From NCBI RefSeq assembly GCF_000196795.1, contig NC_014259.1, positions 868,001-932,000 of the forward strand: a DNA stretch of 64,000 bases, written 5' to 3'. The notes beneath the pieces were generated by a model. It ran no database searches. It was not told where the DNA came from and saw only the letters and a list, made by a program, of their open reading frames with translations. The stretch is from Acinetobacter oleivorans DR1. GTDB taxonomy: Bacteria > Pseudomonadota > Gammaproteobacteria > Pseudomonadales > Moraxellaceae. Positions 1 to 9,153 of the stretch are shown in pieces. The stretch's first letter is position 1; every line of letters starts with the position of its first letter. Both the position numbers and the translations under genes were made by a program.

Positions 1-1
1 A

Positions 2-2284
2 GGTGCAGAAAACTATCAGTCATTTAACACCATTAATGGTTATCCTGCCGCAGGTTTAGGTATTTCACTGTCTTCGGGTGCAAATGCCATTCAGACCTCT
101 AAACTCATCCATCAAACTCTAGATCAGCTTACAACTAAATTACCTGCTGGCTATAAAATTGTTTATCCACGTGATAATACACCGTTTGTTCAAGAGTCGA
201 TTAAAGAAGTCGTAAAGACCCTTATTGAAGCGATTATTTTAGTTATTTTGGTAATGTTCCTATTTTTGCAAAGCTGGCGCGCGACACTCATTCCGAGTAT
301 TACCGTTCCGGTTGTTATTTTAGGAACTTTTGCTGTTTTATACGTGCTCGGTTTTAGCATTAATACCTTAACCCTATTTGCACTGGTACTCGCCATTGGT
401 TTGTTAGTGGATGATGCGATTGTAGTCGTGGAAAACGTTGAACGGCTCATGCATGAACAGCACTTAACACCCAAAGAAGCAGCGATTGAGTCAATGGGCG
501 AAATTAGTGGGGCTTTAATTGGGATTACATTGGTATTAACTGCTGTTTTTATTCCAATGTCTTTTTTAGGTGGCTCAATTGGGGTGATTTACCGCCAGTT
601 TTCCATTACCTTAGTTGCCGCTATGGCGTTATCGCTTGTTGTTGCATTAGTCCTAACACCAGCATTGTGTGCCTTAATTTTAAAGCCTAATCCTCAGCCT
701 ATGCGCTGGGCAGTTTGGTTTAACCAAAAGATTGATCAACTTAAAAATCAATATATCAAGATCGTTCAAACAAGCATTGATTACAGTAAGTCGGTTGTTG
801 TGATTTTTGTGGCTTTGATTGCTGTTTTTGCACTGTTCTATAGCGGTTTAAAAAGTGGATTTATTCCTAAAGAAGATCAAGGCATTTTAAGTGTTCAAAT
901 TAAACTTGTTGATAGCGCTCCGATTTCTCAAAGTCAGAAAATTGGTGAACAAGTTCGTCAATATTTCTTAACTCAAGAAGATAAAAATGTCGATTTAGTC
1001 TTAATCCGCTATGGTCGAAACAATTCGGGTACAGGACAAAATTTAGCACAAGGGTTCATTGCTTTAAAACCGTGGGATGTGCGTACCGGAAAAGAAAACT
1101 CAGCGGATGCTATACAAAAGCGGGCAATGAAATATTTTAGTCAATTAAATAATGCTCAAATTAATGTGACTTTACCACCTTCGGTAAATGGTTTAGGTCA
1201 AACCGACGGTATGGATTTATGGATTCAAGATCTAAATGGGCAAGGACAAGATTTTCTAGATAGCACCTTCCGTCAGTTGCAAACTCAAAGTAAAAATTAT
1301 TCAACTTTTGAAAACTTTGATAAGCAATCAACCAATAGTAAAGCAAATCTCAATATCAAAATTGATCAGAAACAAGCATTAGCAAATGGTTTAGAACTCC
1401 CTGCAATTAACAATACTTTGTCGAGCGCGTGGGGCGGAACGTATGTAAATGACTTTATTGACCGCGGTCGTATTAAGCGTGTCATGATTCAAGGTGATGC
1501 CGAGTTTAGATCGAAACCTGAAGATTTATATAACTGGTCTGTGCGTAACAACCAAAATGAAATGGTGCCTTTTAGTTCATTTGCTAACTTTAGCTGGGGT
1601 GGCGCTCCTGAAATCGTAAAACGCTATATGGGTTATAGCGCCTTGCAGTTACAGGCAGATGTTGCGAGTGGTAGCAGTTCAGGTCAGGCAATGAAAGATG
1701 TTGAACAACTTGTAAATCAGCAAAAAGATGTCGGTTTAGCTTGGACAGGTTTATCTTTTGAAGAACAGAAGTCGACAAATCAGGCCGTCTGGTTATATTT
1801 AATTTCGGCAGGCTTTATTTTCTTATGTTTAGCCGCTCTTTATGAAAGCTTGAGCATTCCAGCCGCTGTGATGACCTCTATTCCGCTAGGTGTCGGAGGA
1901 AGTGTCATTTTCTCTTATATTTTCGGACTACCCAATGATGTGTATTTCCAGATTGCACTGTTAACCACAATTGGTCTGTCATGTAAAAACGCAATTTTAA
2001 TTGTTGAGTTTGCAGCCTTGGCTCAAGAAAAGGGTAAGAATGCCATTCAGGCAGCTTTAGAGGGCGCTAGCTTGCGTCTAAGACCGATTTTAATGACCTC
2101 TTTAGCTTTTGGTGCAGGTGTGATTCCTCTCGTGTTTGCTCAAGGCGCTGGGGCTGTGAGCCGTCAAGAAATCGGTATTAGTATTTTAGGTGGTGTTATG
2201 TTTGGTACGGTGCTGGTTTTATTCTTTATTCCAGTTATGTATGTGTTATTGCGTTCACTATTTAGATCGAAAGCATCTAGTTAA
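2..2284 (+). CDS. RND multidrug efflux permease, C-terminal part (5' end outside window)
   Basis: The frame is open from base 2, so the gene begins before the window; 760 residues are visible of a family that is usually about 1,030-1,050. This is an inner-membrane H+/drug antiporter of the HAE-1 (AcrB/MexB) class that works with a periplasmic adaptor and an outer-membrane channel. The paired proton-relay aspartates of TM4 are seen in the motif VDDAIVVVENVER (codons at 410-415). The central porter/docking region and the last six membrane segments follow, ending in GLSCKNAILIVEF and the conserved RLRPILMTS block. It resembles the complete permease at 28974-32087 but is clearly a separate paralogue. 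Which named Acinetobacter pump it is cannot be decided without the missing adaptor gene. Confidence 0.93.
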   Translation, partial: GAENYQSFNTINGYPAAGLGISLSSGANAIQTSKLIHQTLDQLTTKLPAGYKIVYPRDNTPFVQESIKEVVKTLIEAIILVILVMFLFLQSWRATLIPSITVPVVILGTFAVLYVLGFSINTLTLFALVLAIGLLVDDAIVVVENVERLMHEQHLTPKEAAIESMGEISGALIGITLVLTAVFIPMSFLGGSIGVIYRQFSITLVAAMALSLVVALVLTPALCALILKPNPQPMRWAVWFNQKIDQLKNQYIKIVQTSIDYSKSVVVIFVALIAVFALFYSGLKSGFIPKEDQGILSVQIKLVDSAPISQSQKIGEQVRQYFLTQEDKNVDLVLIRYGRNNSGTGQNLAQGFIALKPWDVRTGKENSADAIQKRAMKYFSQLNNAQINVTLPPSVNGLGQTDGMDLWIQDLNGQGQDFLDSTFRQLQTQSKNYSTFENFDKQSTNSKANLNIKIDQKQALANGLELPAINNTLSSAWGGTYVNDFIDRGRIKRVMIQGDAEFRSKPEDLYNWSVRNNQNEMVPFSSFANFSWGGAPEIVKRYMGYSALQLQADVASGSSSGQAMKDVEQLVNQQKDVGLAWTGLSFEEQKSTNQAVWLYLISAGFIFLCLAALYESLSIPAAVMTSIPLGVGGSVIFSYIFGLPNDVYFQIALLTTIGLSCKNAILIVEFAALAQEKGKNAIQAALEGASLRLRPILMTSLAFGAGVIPLVFAQGAGAVSRQEIGISILGGVMFGTVLVLFFIPVMYVLLRSLFRSKASS

Positions 2285-2302
2285 AAGTAAACAATTTAAA
2301 AA

Positions 2303-2363
2303 GAGGCATTAAATCAAGTATATTAAGTTTAACTTCTCTTCATATATTTGATTTAGATGCCTC
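2303..2363 (+). promoter_or_regulatory. Long imperfect hairpin covering a start codon
   Basis: The left arm (2303-2323) pairs with the right arm (2342-2363): GAGGCAT/ATGCCTC, TAAATCAA/TTGATTTA and TATAT/ATATA, with one G-T wobble and one bulged G, about 21 base pairs in all. The right arm contains the ATG (2357-2359) of the downstream DUF4112 gene. There is no U-tract after it, so it is not a classical terminator. In a transcript reading through from the RND gene the start codon would be buried. Function inferred, structure seen. Confidence 0.6.
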
Positions 2364-2932
2364 AAGAAAAAAAATTAACAGAGCAACAGGTCATCGCATT
2401 AGAACGAGACCTTGCCAAGTTTGCCACCATGATGGACAGCGCGGTGCGTATTCCTTTTACGAAGCAGGGCATTGGTGCCGATGCTGCACTGAGCACGATT
2501 CCGATTGCCGGTGATGTCGCAGGTTTTGTGCTGACGTGTTATGCGATTTATAAAGCTAAACAGATTGGTGTACCACAACATAAGTTAACTCCAGTTATCA
2601 AACTCGCTGTTGTAGATGCTGTAGTGGGTTTTGTTCCAGTTGCTGGGACTATTTTTGATATTTTTATACGCCCTAGTAGAAAAGCATTAGATGTAGTTCA
2701 TACACACATACGCGAAGAATATGCGATTCAGAGCGATATTCATGTTGTTCATCCATATTTGCATGAAAAACTCGAAAAGAAGCAGCAGCACTCAGCTTTC
2801 TGGCGTAATCCTGTGGTGAGTTGGTTATGGTTGCATATACCCGATTTATTAGGCGCGTTTGTACTACTTTTAATTGGTTTCGCTGTTTGGTGGGGTGCAA
2901 GTTATCTTTGGGGTCTCTATCAAACCATGTAA
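2357..2932 (+). CDS. DUF4112 family membrane protein
   Basis: A 191-residue protein of the DUF4112 type, function unknown. It has a hydrophilic N-terminus, a conserved central part with two Gly/Ala-rich hydrophobic stretches (around residues 48-65 and 85-105, the second with GFVPVAGTIFDI), and a C-terminal hydrophobic helix at about 165-188, so it is probably an inner-membrane protein. The ATG lies 72 bases after the RND stop, has no recognisable Shine-Dalgarno sequence, and sits inside the right arm of a 21-bp hairpin (2303-2363). The gene is followed by a bidirectional terminator shared with htpX. Family call good, function unknown. Confidence 0.82.
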   Translation: MPQEKKLTEQQVIALERDLAKFATMMDSAVRIPFTKQGIGADAALSTIPIAGDVAGFVLTCYAIYKAKQIGVPQHKLTPVIKLAVVDAVVGFVPVAGTIFDIFIRPSRKALDVVHTHIREEYAIQSDIHVVHPYLHEKLEKKQQHSAFWRNPVVSWLWLHIPDLLGAFVLLLIGFAVWWGASYLWGLYQTM

Positions 2933-2939
2933 TAAAAAT

Positions 2940-2961
2940 AAAGCCTCCAGTTGGAGGCTTT
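2940..2961. terminator. Bidirectional terminator
   Basis: Perfect 10-bp stem AAAGCCTCCA / TGGAGGCTTT with a 2-base centre, lying between the convergent DUF4112 gene and htpX, with A/T runs on both sides. Confidence 0.85.
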
Positions 2962-2981
2962 ATCTCTTCACGTTAAACGTT

Positions 2982-3887
2982 TTATGGGCAATCTAATTGA
3001 TGTAAAGCTGCCACACGTTGTTCAATTGTTGGGTGGGTTTGGAACAAAGCAGCTAAGCTAAAGCCTTGTTCTTTACCTTCCGCAATCGCGAAAGCTTTCA
3101 TTTCTTTTGGCATTTGATCTGGCAATTCTGTCTCAGCTTGGAGACGTAATAATGCAGAAATCATTGCTTGTTTACCTGCTAAACGTGCACCTGCTTCATC
3201 AGCACGGTATTCACGATAACGAGAGAACCACATCACAATCGCAGAAGCGAGAATACCAAAGACGATATCTAATACCATGGTAATGAGGAAATAACCCATA
3301 CCTGGGGCTTGATCATCTTGACGACCAAAAACATTACGGTCGATAAAATCACCGACTACGCGAGCAAAGAACATAACAAAGGCGTTCACGACACCTTGGA
3401 TGAGTGCTAGGGTAACCATGTCACCATTCGCAACGTGACCAATTTCGTGCGCAAGCACAGCACGTAGCTCATCTTTGTTCATACGTTCAAGTAGACCAGA
3501 TGAAACTGCAACTAAGGCATCATTCTTATTCCAGCCTGTTGCAAAGGCATTGGATTGATATGATGGAAAAATACCAACCTCTGGCATGTTAATACCAGAA
3601 CGTTGAGAAAGTTCAGCGACTGTTTGCAATAACCAGCTTTCAGCTTGGTTACGAGGAGCATTCGGGTCGATCAGTTCTGTACCGGTCGTTTTCTTAGCCA
3701 TCCATTTTGACATGAATAACGAGATTAAAGATCCCACCATACCAAACACAAAACAGATCACTAAAAGGTTGCCTAGATTCAAGCCACCCGCGCCATGGTA
3801 ACTACCGACACCGAAGAGTGACAAAATAATGCCAGCTACAACCAGTACCGCGAGGTTGGTAAGCAAAAACAAACCAATCCGCATCAT
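2982..3887 (-). CDS. htpX: Protease HtpX
   Basis: A 301-residue inner-membrane zinc metalloprotease of family M48 that degrades misfolded membrane proteins, acting alongside FtsH. Two N-terminal membrane segments (about residues 4-28 and 40-60) precede the zinc site HEIGH at 147-151 with the third ligand Glu in REYRAD near 226; two more hydrophobic stretches lie between (about 160-180 and 197-220). Length and motif order are those of E. coli HtpX. It is a single gene with its own upstream region; in other bacteria htpX responds to envelope stress, but I see no clear CpxR site here. Confidence 0.96.
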   Translation of the reverse strand: MMRIGLFLLTNLAVLVVAGIILSLFGVGSYHGAGGLNLGNLLVICFVFGMVGSLISLFMSKWMAKKTTGTELIDPNAPRNQAESWLLQTVAELSQRSGINMPEVGIFPSYQSNAFATGWNKNDALVAVSSGLLERMNKDELRAVLAHEIGHVANGDMVTLALIQGVVNAFVMFFARVVGDFIDRNVFGRQDDQAPGMGYFLITMVLDIVFGILASAIVMWFSRYREYRADEAGARLAGKQAMISALLRLQAETELPDQMPKEMKAFAIAEGKEQGFSLAALFQTHPTIEQRVAALHQLDCP

Positions 3888-4133
3888 TGAGAAAATCCTC
3901 TTATAAATAAAATGTTATCTGATTTACAAATTCTAAATCATGCAGCTAATATGCGGGGCTTAGGGGAAAAATTCAAGAAAAAAATAAGGAATTGATACAT
4001 TCTTTCACGAAGTAGAATGTACCTAAATTTAAAGAATAATTGGCTAAATTCGCCTAAATGGTAAGGATCAGGTAATAGATCATTACAATTTAAAGCACAT
4101 AAACTTGACGAAATAAACTGTCAGTAAACGTTC

Positions 4134-4994
4134 TTACTCTATTCGAATATGTGCAATTGCTGTGGCATTGTTTGTGACATAAGTACCTGTAGGCGCATCA
4201 GTAAATGTTCCATTAGATAAAGTCACAATTTGACGAGAATTGGAATGTTTAGGAGCTGGTGCTGCTATTTGAGCTGTTGTGTTTTCCACTAAATTAGTAG
4301 ATTGAGAAGTGACTTGTGCTGAAGTATTAGAAAAAGATGAGAAACCAGAACCAGATGAATATAAGTTTTGATATCGGCTCGTTACACGGCGCACGTAATC
4401 TTGTGTTTCACGAAAAGGTGGAATACCGCCGTATTTATCAACGTTTCCTTCGCCAGCATTATAAGCAGCAAGCGCCATTTGAGTATTACCCCCAAAACGT
4501 TTGAGTAACCAGCTTAAATATTTTGCACCTGCAAAAATATTTTGCTGAGCATCAAAGGCATTGGTCACGTTAAATCGACGTGCAGTCGCTGGCATAAGCT
4601 GCATAAGACCTTGCGCGCCTACTGGAGAGCGGGCATTGACGTTAAATCCTGACTCGGTATGCATGACAGCCTTAATTAAGCCTTCAGATACACCATGCTG
4701 TAGAGCAGCTTGTTTAATAATATGATCAAAAGCATTTTTATTTTTATTGTAGCTTGGCAGAACAGAAGCTTCTGATGCTCCCCAGTTCGTATAACTATGA
4801 ATATTACTATCAGGGTAGTAAGTCACTTTTACTTTTTTAAGTGATTGATCATAACTTTTTCGGTTAGTGAGCAATGTACTACCATTTTTATCTTGGTAAA
4901 TATACATTTGGCCTGCTGAACTCGAAGTCATGCCGACCGTAAAAGTGGTCATCCCCAGCAAACAAGAAATCAGAAATTGAACCGAATTTTTCAT
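4134..4994 (-). CDS. Lytic transglycosylase, SLT family
   Basis: A 286-residue exported protein. The first 28 residues form a signal peptide; a short DUF4124-like stretch follows (about 30-50, YIYQDKNGSTLLTNR). The SLT/goose-lysozyme-like domain spans about 88-205 with catalytic Glu114 in HTESGF, then GAQGLMQLMPATA, a conserved AYNAGEGNVDKYGGIP block and YVRRV. Family members cleave the MurNAc-GlcNAc bond of peptidoglycan to 1,6-anhydro products. The C-terminal 80 residues are Ser/Thr/Ala-rich and look unstructured. There is no lipobox, so it should be soluble in the periplasm. Monocistronic. Confidence 0.9.
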   Translation of the reverse strand: MKNSVQFLISCLLGMTTFTVGMTSSSAGQMYIYQDKNGSTLLTNRKSYDQSLKKVKVTYYPDSNIHSYTNWGASEASVLPSYNKNKNAFDHIIKQAALQHGVSEGLIKAVMHTESGFNVNARSPVGAQGLMQLMPATARRFNVTNAFDAQQNIFAGAKYLSWLLKRFGGNTQMALAAYNAGEGNVDKYGGIPPFRETQDYVRRVTSRYQNLYSSGSGFSSFSNTSAQVTSQSTNLVENTTAQIAAPAPKHSNSRQIVTLSNGTFTDAPTGTYVTNNATAIAHIRIE

Positions 4995-5499
4995 TTTATG
5001 TTATTCACAATTTTAAGGTATTTAAAACTTGCCAAAGAGTTTATCAAAAAATATTACTTAAAGAAGTTTTGTGTAATTTTTTTTATTTCGACTCTTTCAA
5101 AAAATCAAGCTGTTTTGTTCGAATGCTCATCAAAAAAAATTAAAAATTATTTTTAAAATGATTCTATTGACTTGAATAACATGTTGATATTAAAGGGTAA
5201 AAAACATTGGTTAAAAAATGATCAATTTAAATAAAACCCTTAACAGAAGGTCAAAACAGTTTGTCAAGTGCGAAGAAATCCACAATTTTATCCACAGGTT
5301 TTGTGGAAAACTGTGGAAAAGTCCAAAAAGTAAGCATTTTGCACATTTTTTGAACGCTTCAGTCAAAAATAGAGCATCACTTTTGCATCATGCATGAGCA
5401 ATGTGACGACTTCAAGAATTGAAACTATTCTTTTGATGCGATTCTCTTCTGAATCATATAAAATTGCGCGGTATTTTTATTTATGGGTATATCTCGTCT
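4995..5499. other. 505-bp AT-rich gap with a cluster of DnaA-box-like sites
   Basis: No convincing gene lies here. It separates the divergent transglycosylase and ttcA genes and must hold both promoters. At 5288-5296 it has the exact consensus DnaA box TTATCCACA; two inverted near-matches TGTGGAAAA (one mismatch each) follow at 5302-5310 and 5312-5320, one helical turn apart. No dnaA, dnaN or other origin gene is nearby, so this is not the main origin. Confidence 0.55.
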
Positions 5500-6405
5500 A
5501 TGTACGCGCCAGTTGAGTCCAATCAGGGATTTAATTTTAAGCCTGAACTTCCAACAAGCTCGGCCTATTACCGTTTGCTCAAGAAGCTTCGCCGTCAAGT
5601 TGGGCATGCTATTCGTGACTTCAATATGATTGAAGAGGGCGATAAGGTCATGGTGTGTGTGTCTGGTGGTAAAGACAGTTATACCTTGCTCGATATCATG
5701 TTGCAGTTTAAACGTATTGCACCAATCAATTTTGATGTTGTTGCGGTTAATCTTGACCAAAAGCAACCGGGCTTTCCTGAAGATGTCTTACCTCGTTATA
5801 TGGAAGAAAATAACATTCCATATTACATTTTAGAAAAAGACACCTATACCATTACTAAACGTTTAACACCGGAAGGGAAAACCTACTGTGCAGTATGTTC
5901 ACGTTTACGCCGTGGTTCTTTGTATGGCTTTGCACAAGAAATTGGTGCGACTAAAGTTGCTTTAGGACATCATCGCGATGATATTCTTGCAACATTCTTC
6001 TTAAACCTGTTTCATGGCGGAAGTTTAAAGGCGATGCCTCCAAAGCTTTTATCATCGGACAAGAAGAATATTCTGATTCGTCCATTGGCATATGTTGAAG
6101 AAAAAGACATCATCAAATATGCAGAGTTACGTCAGTTCCCAATCATTCCATGTAACCTTTGTGGTTCGCAGGAAAACTTGCAGCGTGCCATGCTTAATGA
6201 AATGCTACGTGACTGGGATAAACAATATCCGAAACGCTTACATAGTATTTTCGGCGCGTTACAAAACGTATCGCCGTCTCAGTTAGCGGACCGTGAATTG
6301 TTCGATTTTGAAGCTTTAGATTCTCAGCGCGAGTTAGATTTTAAAGATCCAGAAGAGCTTAAAAACCGTTTAGATGTCGTGAACTTAAGCTTTGCTGCTG
6401 AATAA
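5500..6405 (+). CDS. ttcA: tRNA 2-thiocytidine(32) synthetase TtcA
   Basis: A 301-residue ATP- and Fe-S-dependent enzyme that thiolates cytidine 32 of certain tRNAs. The PP-loop SGGKDS is at 55-60, and the cluster cysteines are Cys130 and Cys133 (CAVC) and Cys218 and Cys221 (CNLC), as in the E. coli protein. I chose the ATG at 5500: the frame is open to a TTG at 5464, but the 12 extra residues do not look like the family. Monocistronic, followed by a hairpin at 6426-6454. Confidence 0.96.
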   Translation: MYAPVESNQGFNFKPELPTSSAYYRLLKKLRRQVGHAIRDFNMIEEGDKVMVCVSGGKDSYTLLDIMLQFKRIAPINFDVVAVNLDQKQPGFPEDVLPRYMEENNIPYYILEKDTYTITKRLTPEGKTYCAVCSRLRRGSLYGFAQEIGATKVALGHHRDDILATFFLNLFHGGSLKAMPPKLLSSDKKNILIRPLAYVEEKDIIKYAELRQFPIIPCNLCGSQENLQRAMLNEMLRDWDKQYPKRLHSIFGALQNVSPSQLADRELFDFEALDSQRELDFKDPEELKNRLDVVNLSFAAE

Positions 6406-6425
6406 ACGCTAGATATAGACAATGT

Positions 6426-6454
6426 TAAAGGCACTTTATAAACAAGTGCCTTTA
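6426..6454 (+). terminator. Hairpin after ttcA
   Basis: 11-bp stem TAAAGGCACTT / AAGTGCCTTTA with a 7-base loop, 20 bases after the ttcA stop. The 3' tail has only a short T-run, so termination may be weak. Confidence 0.7.
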
Positions 6455-6610
6455 ATGTATCAAAATACTAAAAAATGAATGTTCCGTACAAAAAGTCATA
6501 GCCCAAAATTTAAATTACATGCTATAACAACGCTCAAGCAGAATTGCTTCACATGATGTTGTCTGGATAGACAACTAGAGAAATTGAACAAATAAATTTG
6601 AGGAAGAATC

Positions 6611-6994
6611 ATGCCTGCATTTTTAACTGAAGATTGGTTTGCTACTGTCGAAAAATTAACTGCTGAAGCAGGGGATCTTAATTTGCCACCTGCTCTTGCG
6701 AATTTGGCAATTAATTTAGTAGTTACAGATGCTTCTGGAAATACCGAATTAGCTTTAGATGGGGGTAAAATCCAAAAAGGTTTGTCTTCAAATGCCAAAA
6801 CAACTTTAAATATGGATGCTGAAACTTTACGTAAAGTATTCTTAGAGTTTGATATGGCTGCTGCTATGCAGGCATTCATGACTGGTAAAATTAAAGTTCA
6901 AGGCGATATGTCTCAATTAATGGCTTTACAAACAGCCAAGCCAAGCCAAGAACAAAAAGATTTGTTTAAGAAAGTATTAGAGCATACAGCTTAA
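6611..6994 (+). CDS. SCP2 sterol-binding domain protein
   Basis: A 127-residue single-domain protein of the SCP-2 (sterol carrier protein 2) fold. The pattern LDGGKIQKG, then AKTTLNMDAETLRKVFLEFDMAAAMQAFMTGKIKVQGDMS in pieces, is the usual SCP2 C-terminal half, including the conserved GKIKVQGD turn. Members bind lipids or acyl chains in a hydrophobic tunnel; the bacterial role is not well known. No signal peptide, so cytoplasmic. A good Shine-Dalgarno GAGGAAG lies at about 6599-6605. It is transcribed alone and shares a strong terminator with the convergent mltF-like gene. Confidence 0.85.
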   Translation: MPAFLTEDWFATVEKLTAEAGDLNLPPALANLAINLVVTDASGNTELALDGGKIQKGLSSNAKTTLNMDAETLRKVFLEFDMAAAMQAFMTGKIKVQGDMSQLMALQTAKPSQEQKDLFKKVLEHTA

Positions 6995-7010
6995 ATCTAA
7001 AAGAATTCAT

Positions 7011-7044
7011 ATAAAAAGCTTACCCCAAGAGGTAAGCTTTTTAT
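7011..7044. terminator. Strong bidirectional terminator
   Basis: 12-bp stem AAAAAGCTTACC / GGTAAGCTTTTT with a 6-base loop between the convergent SCP2 and mltF-like genes. Confidence 0.9.
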
Positions 7045-7084
7045 TCATACAAACAAAGAATTTATCAACTTTTAAATAATAAAA

Positions 7085-8197
7085 TTAGATATTGATTCGT
7101 GTTTGCGCTGTTTTGATATGTTCAAGATAAGCACGAATACGAGTGACATATTGAACCGCTTGCTTATATCGACCATTACGCGCTTTGTTACTTTGCAAAT
7201 AATTGTAGAGATTAACCCATTGGTTTGGATCTTTCCCTTGTGCTTGCAAGCGCTTCTGAATCTGGTTTACCGCACCTGGTCCCATATTATAGGCCACCAG
7301 CGCATACCAGTTCCGATCAGGGAAAGGAATATCATCATATTCACTTAACATCTGGTCGTAATACTTCGCGCCACCTTGAATGCTTTGAGCTGGATCACTA
7401 CGATTGCTCACACCCATTGCTCGAGCAGTGCTATTGGTCAGCATCATTAAGCCACGAACACCTGTGGGAGAAACAGATTCTGGCTTTAAATATGATTCTT
7501 GATAACCAATTGCGGCAAGTAAATGCCAGTCGAGATCGTATTTAGCTGCACTTTGTTTAAAGCTTGCTTTATAAATCGGTAAACGCGTCGTTAAGTCACG
7601 TTGAATAGTTGACCAAGCTTCTGGTTTCACCACATTACGATTATAGAAAGAAGCGAGTTGTTGAGTCACACCATTTTGCTTACTTTGGCATACAAAGCCA
7701 CTAGCGGTCTGGGTGAGGGGATCATCAGCTTGTTTAAACACCCAGCTTAACTCAGGATTTAAACCATTTTTTTGCAAATCGACTGTGTCACCACAACTTG
7801 CAGAAAAAGACATCAACCCTTTGTTCTCGATGGTACTTAAACCAGCGGTCGTCATCGCAAAGTTTGCTTTACCTTGCTGAACCCATCTAAGTGCAGTGGC
7901 ATTGTCTGCCACGATTTTAAAGTCCAGCTTTACATTAAGGCTTTGTGCATAGTTACGGGCTAAGTCGTAACCAAAACCATGTAAAAACTGATCTTCTTTG
8001 AAAACGGTTGTCGGGCTTTCTACCGCAACAACAGTTAAAGTGTTTGTATTTACTACAGTATTGTACTGTAGGGTTTTTCCTGCATTAATACTATGAAATG
8101 GAAAAAGCATAGTACTGAGTGCAAGTGCTTTTAACGGGAGAGAAGAAAATAAAGAGTTAAGGCAAAGCCTCGACCCTGAACTTGAATTACTGTGCAT
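7085..8197 (-). CDS. MltF-like lytic transglycosylase with shortened sensor domain
   Basis: A 370-residue exported protein. After a signal-like N-terminus (hydrophobic at about 20-38) comes a periplasmic-binding-protein (SBP_bac_3) lobe at 53-155, then an SLT domain at 205-340 with catalytic Glu234 in GYQES, followed by SPTGVRGLMMLTNSTA and AYNMGPG. E. coli MltF is about 518 residues because its sensor has two lobes; here the second lobe is essentially missing and a Cys-containing linker (Cys135, Cys170) replaces it. Enzyme class is clear; whether the sensor still binds a muropeptide is doubtful. Monocistronic. Confidence 0.88.
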   Translation of the reverse strand: MHSNSSSGSRLCLNSLFSSLPLKALALSTMLFPFHSINAGKTLQYNTVVNTNTLTVVAVESPTTVFKEDQFLHGFGYDLARNYAQSLNVKLDFKIVADNATALRWVQQGKANFAMTTAGLSTIENKGLMSFSASCGDTVDLQKNGLNPELSWVFKQADDPLTQTASGFVCQSKQNGVTQQLASFYNRNVVKPEAWSTIQRDLTTRLPIYKASFKQSAAKYDLDWHLLAAIGYQESYLKPESVSPTGVRGLMMLTNSTARAMGVSNRSDPAQSIQGGAKYYDQMLSEYDDIPFPDRNWYALVAYNMGPGAVNQIQKRLQAQGKDPNQWVNLYNYLQSNKARNGRYKQAVQYVTRIRAYLEHIKTAQTRINI

Positions 8198-8569
8198 GTT
8201 GTCTCCGCTACAGGTAATTTATGCCCCAAAAGTCAGACAAAAAGCTGCCATAACTTCTAAAAGTTGATAAATTCAATAAGGGGTGGGCAGTCATGACGTC
8301 ATTCAAAATGACATGAAATGAAAAAAACAAACTGTGTAGAAAATCTACATAGTTTTCTAGAAGGTTAAAAATTGCTCAACATTTAATCTGCGCGCATCAT
8401 AGTATTGAAAAAAAGTATTGTCAAATTTCGTACAATTAAATATTCGATATATCATCATAAACACATGAATTTCTTAAGGAAGAAAATTTATACACTTCTG
8501 ATATGAGAAAATAGGGTATAAAATGCTACATCTTGTAAGCGATATGTTGTTGAACAGTGGTTTTTAATC
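8198..8569. other. 372-bp divergent intergenic region (mltF-like / greB)
   Basis: No gene seen. It must carry promoters for both flanking genes. A TATAAAAT block at 8517-8524 is a plausible -10 element for greB, but I see no good -35 at the right distance. A small AT-rich inverted repeat (TTTCTT/AAGAAA) lies near 8470-8485. Nothing else stands out. Confidence 0.4.
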
Positions 8570-9064
8570 ATGAAATCTAACTTAATCACTCGATCTGGGC
8601 ATGACAAATTAGTTGCTGAATTAAAACAACTTTGGCATGAAGAACGACCAGAAATCACAAAGAAAGTGAATTGGGCTGCAAGCTTAGGTGACCGCAGTGA
8701 AAATGCCGATTATCAATACAATAAGCAGCTACTTAGAAAAATTGATCGACGAGTACGTTATTTAGGAAAACGTTTAGAAGAATTAAAAATCATTGATTAC
8801 GCTCCTGAACAAGATGGTAAGGTTTACTTCGGCGCTTGGGTAGAGATTGAAAACGAAGAAGGCGAGCAAAAAACTTTACGTATTGTAGGGATCGATGAAA
8901 TTTATGATCATCACCCGCAGCATATCTCAATTGAATCGCCGATGGCTCGTGCACTGCTCGGCAAAGAAGTCGATGATGAGATTGAAGTACACACGCCATC
9001 TGGAAAAAAGCTTTGGTATATCAATACAATTCGCTATGAAAAGAACGAAAATCCAGAAAACTAA
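8570..9064 (+). CDS. greB: Transcription elongation factor GreB
   Basis: A 164-residue RNA polymerase secondary-channel factor that stimulates cleavage of backtracked RNA. The N-terminal coiled coil (about 1-75) contains GDRSENADYQYNK with the acidic tip residues needed to hold the catalytic Mg2+; the basic patch follows in RKIDRRVRYLGKR, typical of GreB rather than GreA. The C-terminal FKBP-like domain (about 85-158) has PMARALLGKEVDDEI. Length is close to E. coli GreB (158). It stands directly upstream of tRNA-Ser. Confidence 0.96.
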   Translation: MKSNLITRSGHDKLVAELKQLWHEERPEITKKVNWAASLGDRSENADYQYNKQLLRKIDRRVRYLGKRLEELKIIDYAPEQDGKVYFGAWVEIENEEGEQKTLRIVGIDEIYDHHPQHISIESPMARALLGKEVDDEIEVHTPSGKKLWYINTIRYEKNENPEN

Positions 9065-9153
9065 ATTAATTTGTATTTATTTTGAGCGTTTGAATTAAAA
9101 GTTAAATAAAAGGTTTGCCAACTTGAGTTTTTATTTATATTATAGCGCTCGTT

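Noticed and set aside
5288..5320. DnaA boxes as a replication origin
   Set aside because: Only three sites, no clear unwinding element pattern and no dnaA/dnaN/gidA-type neighbours.
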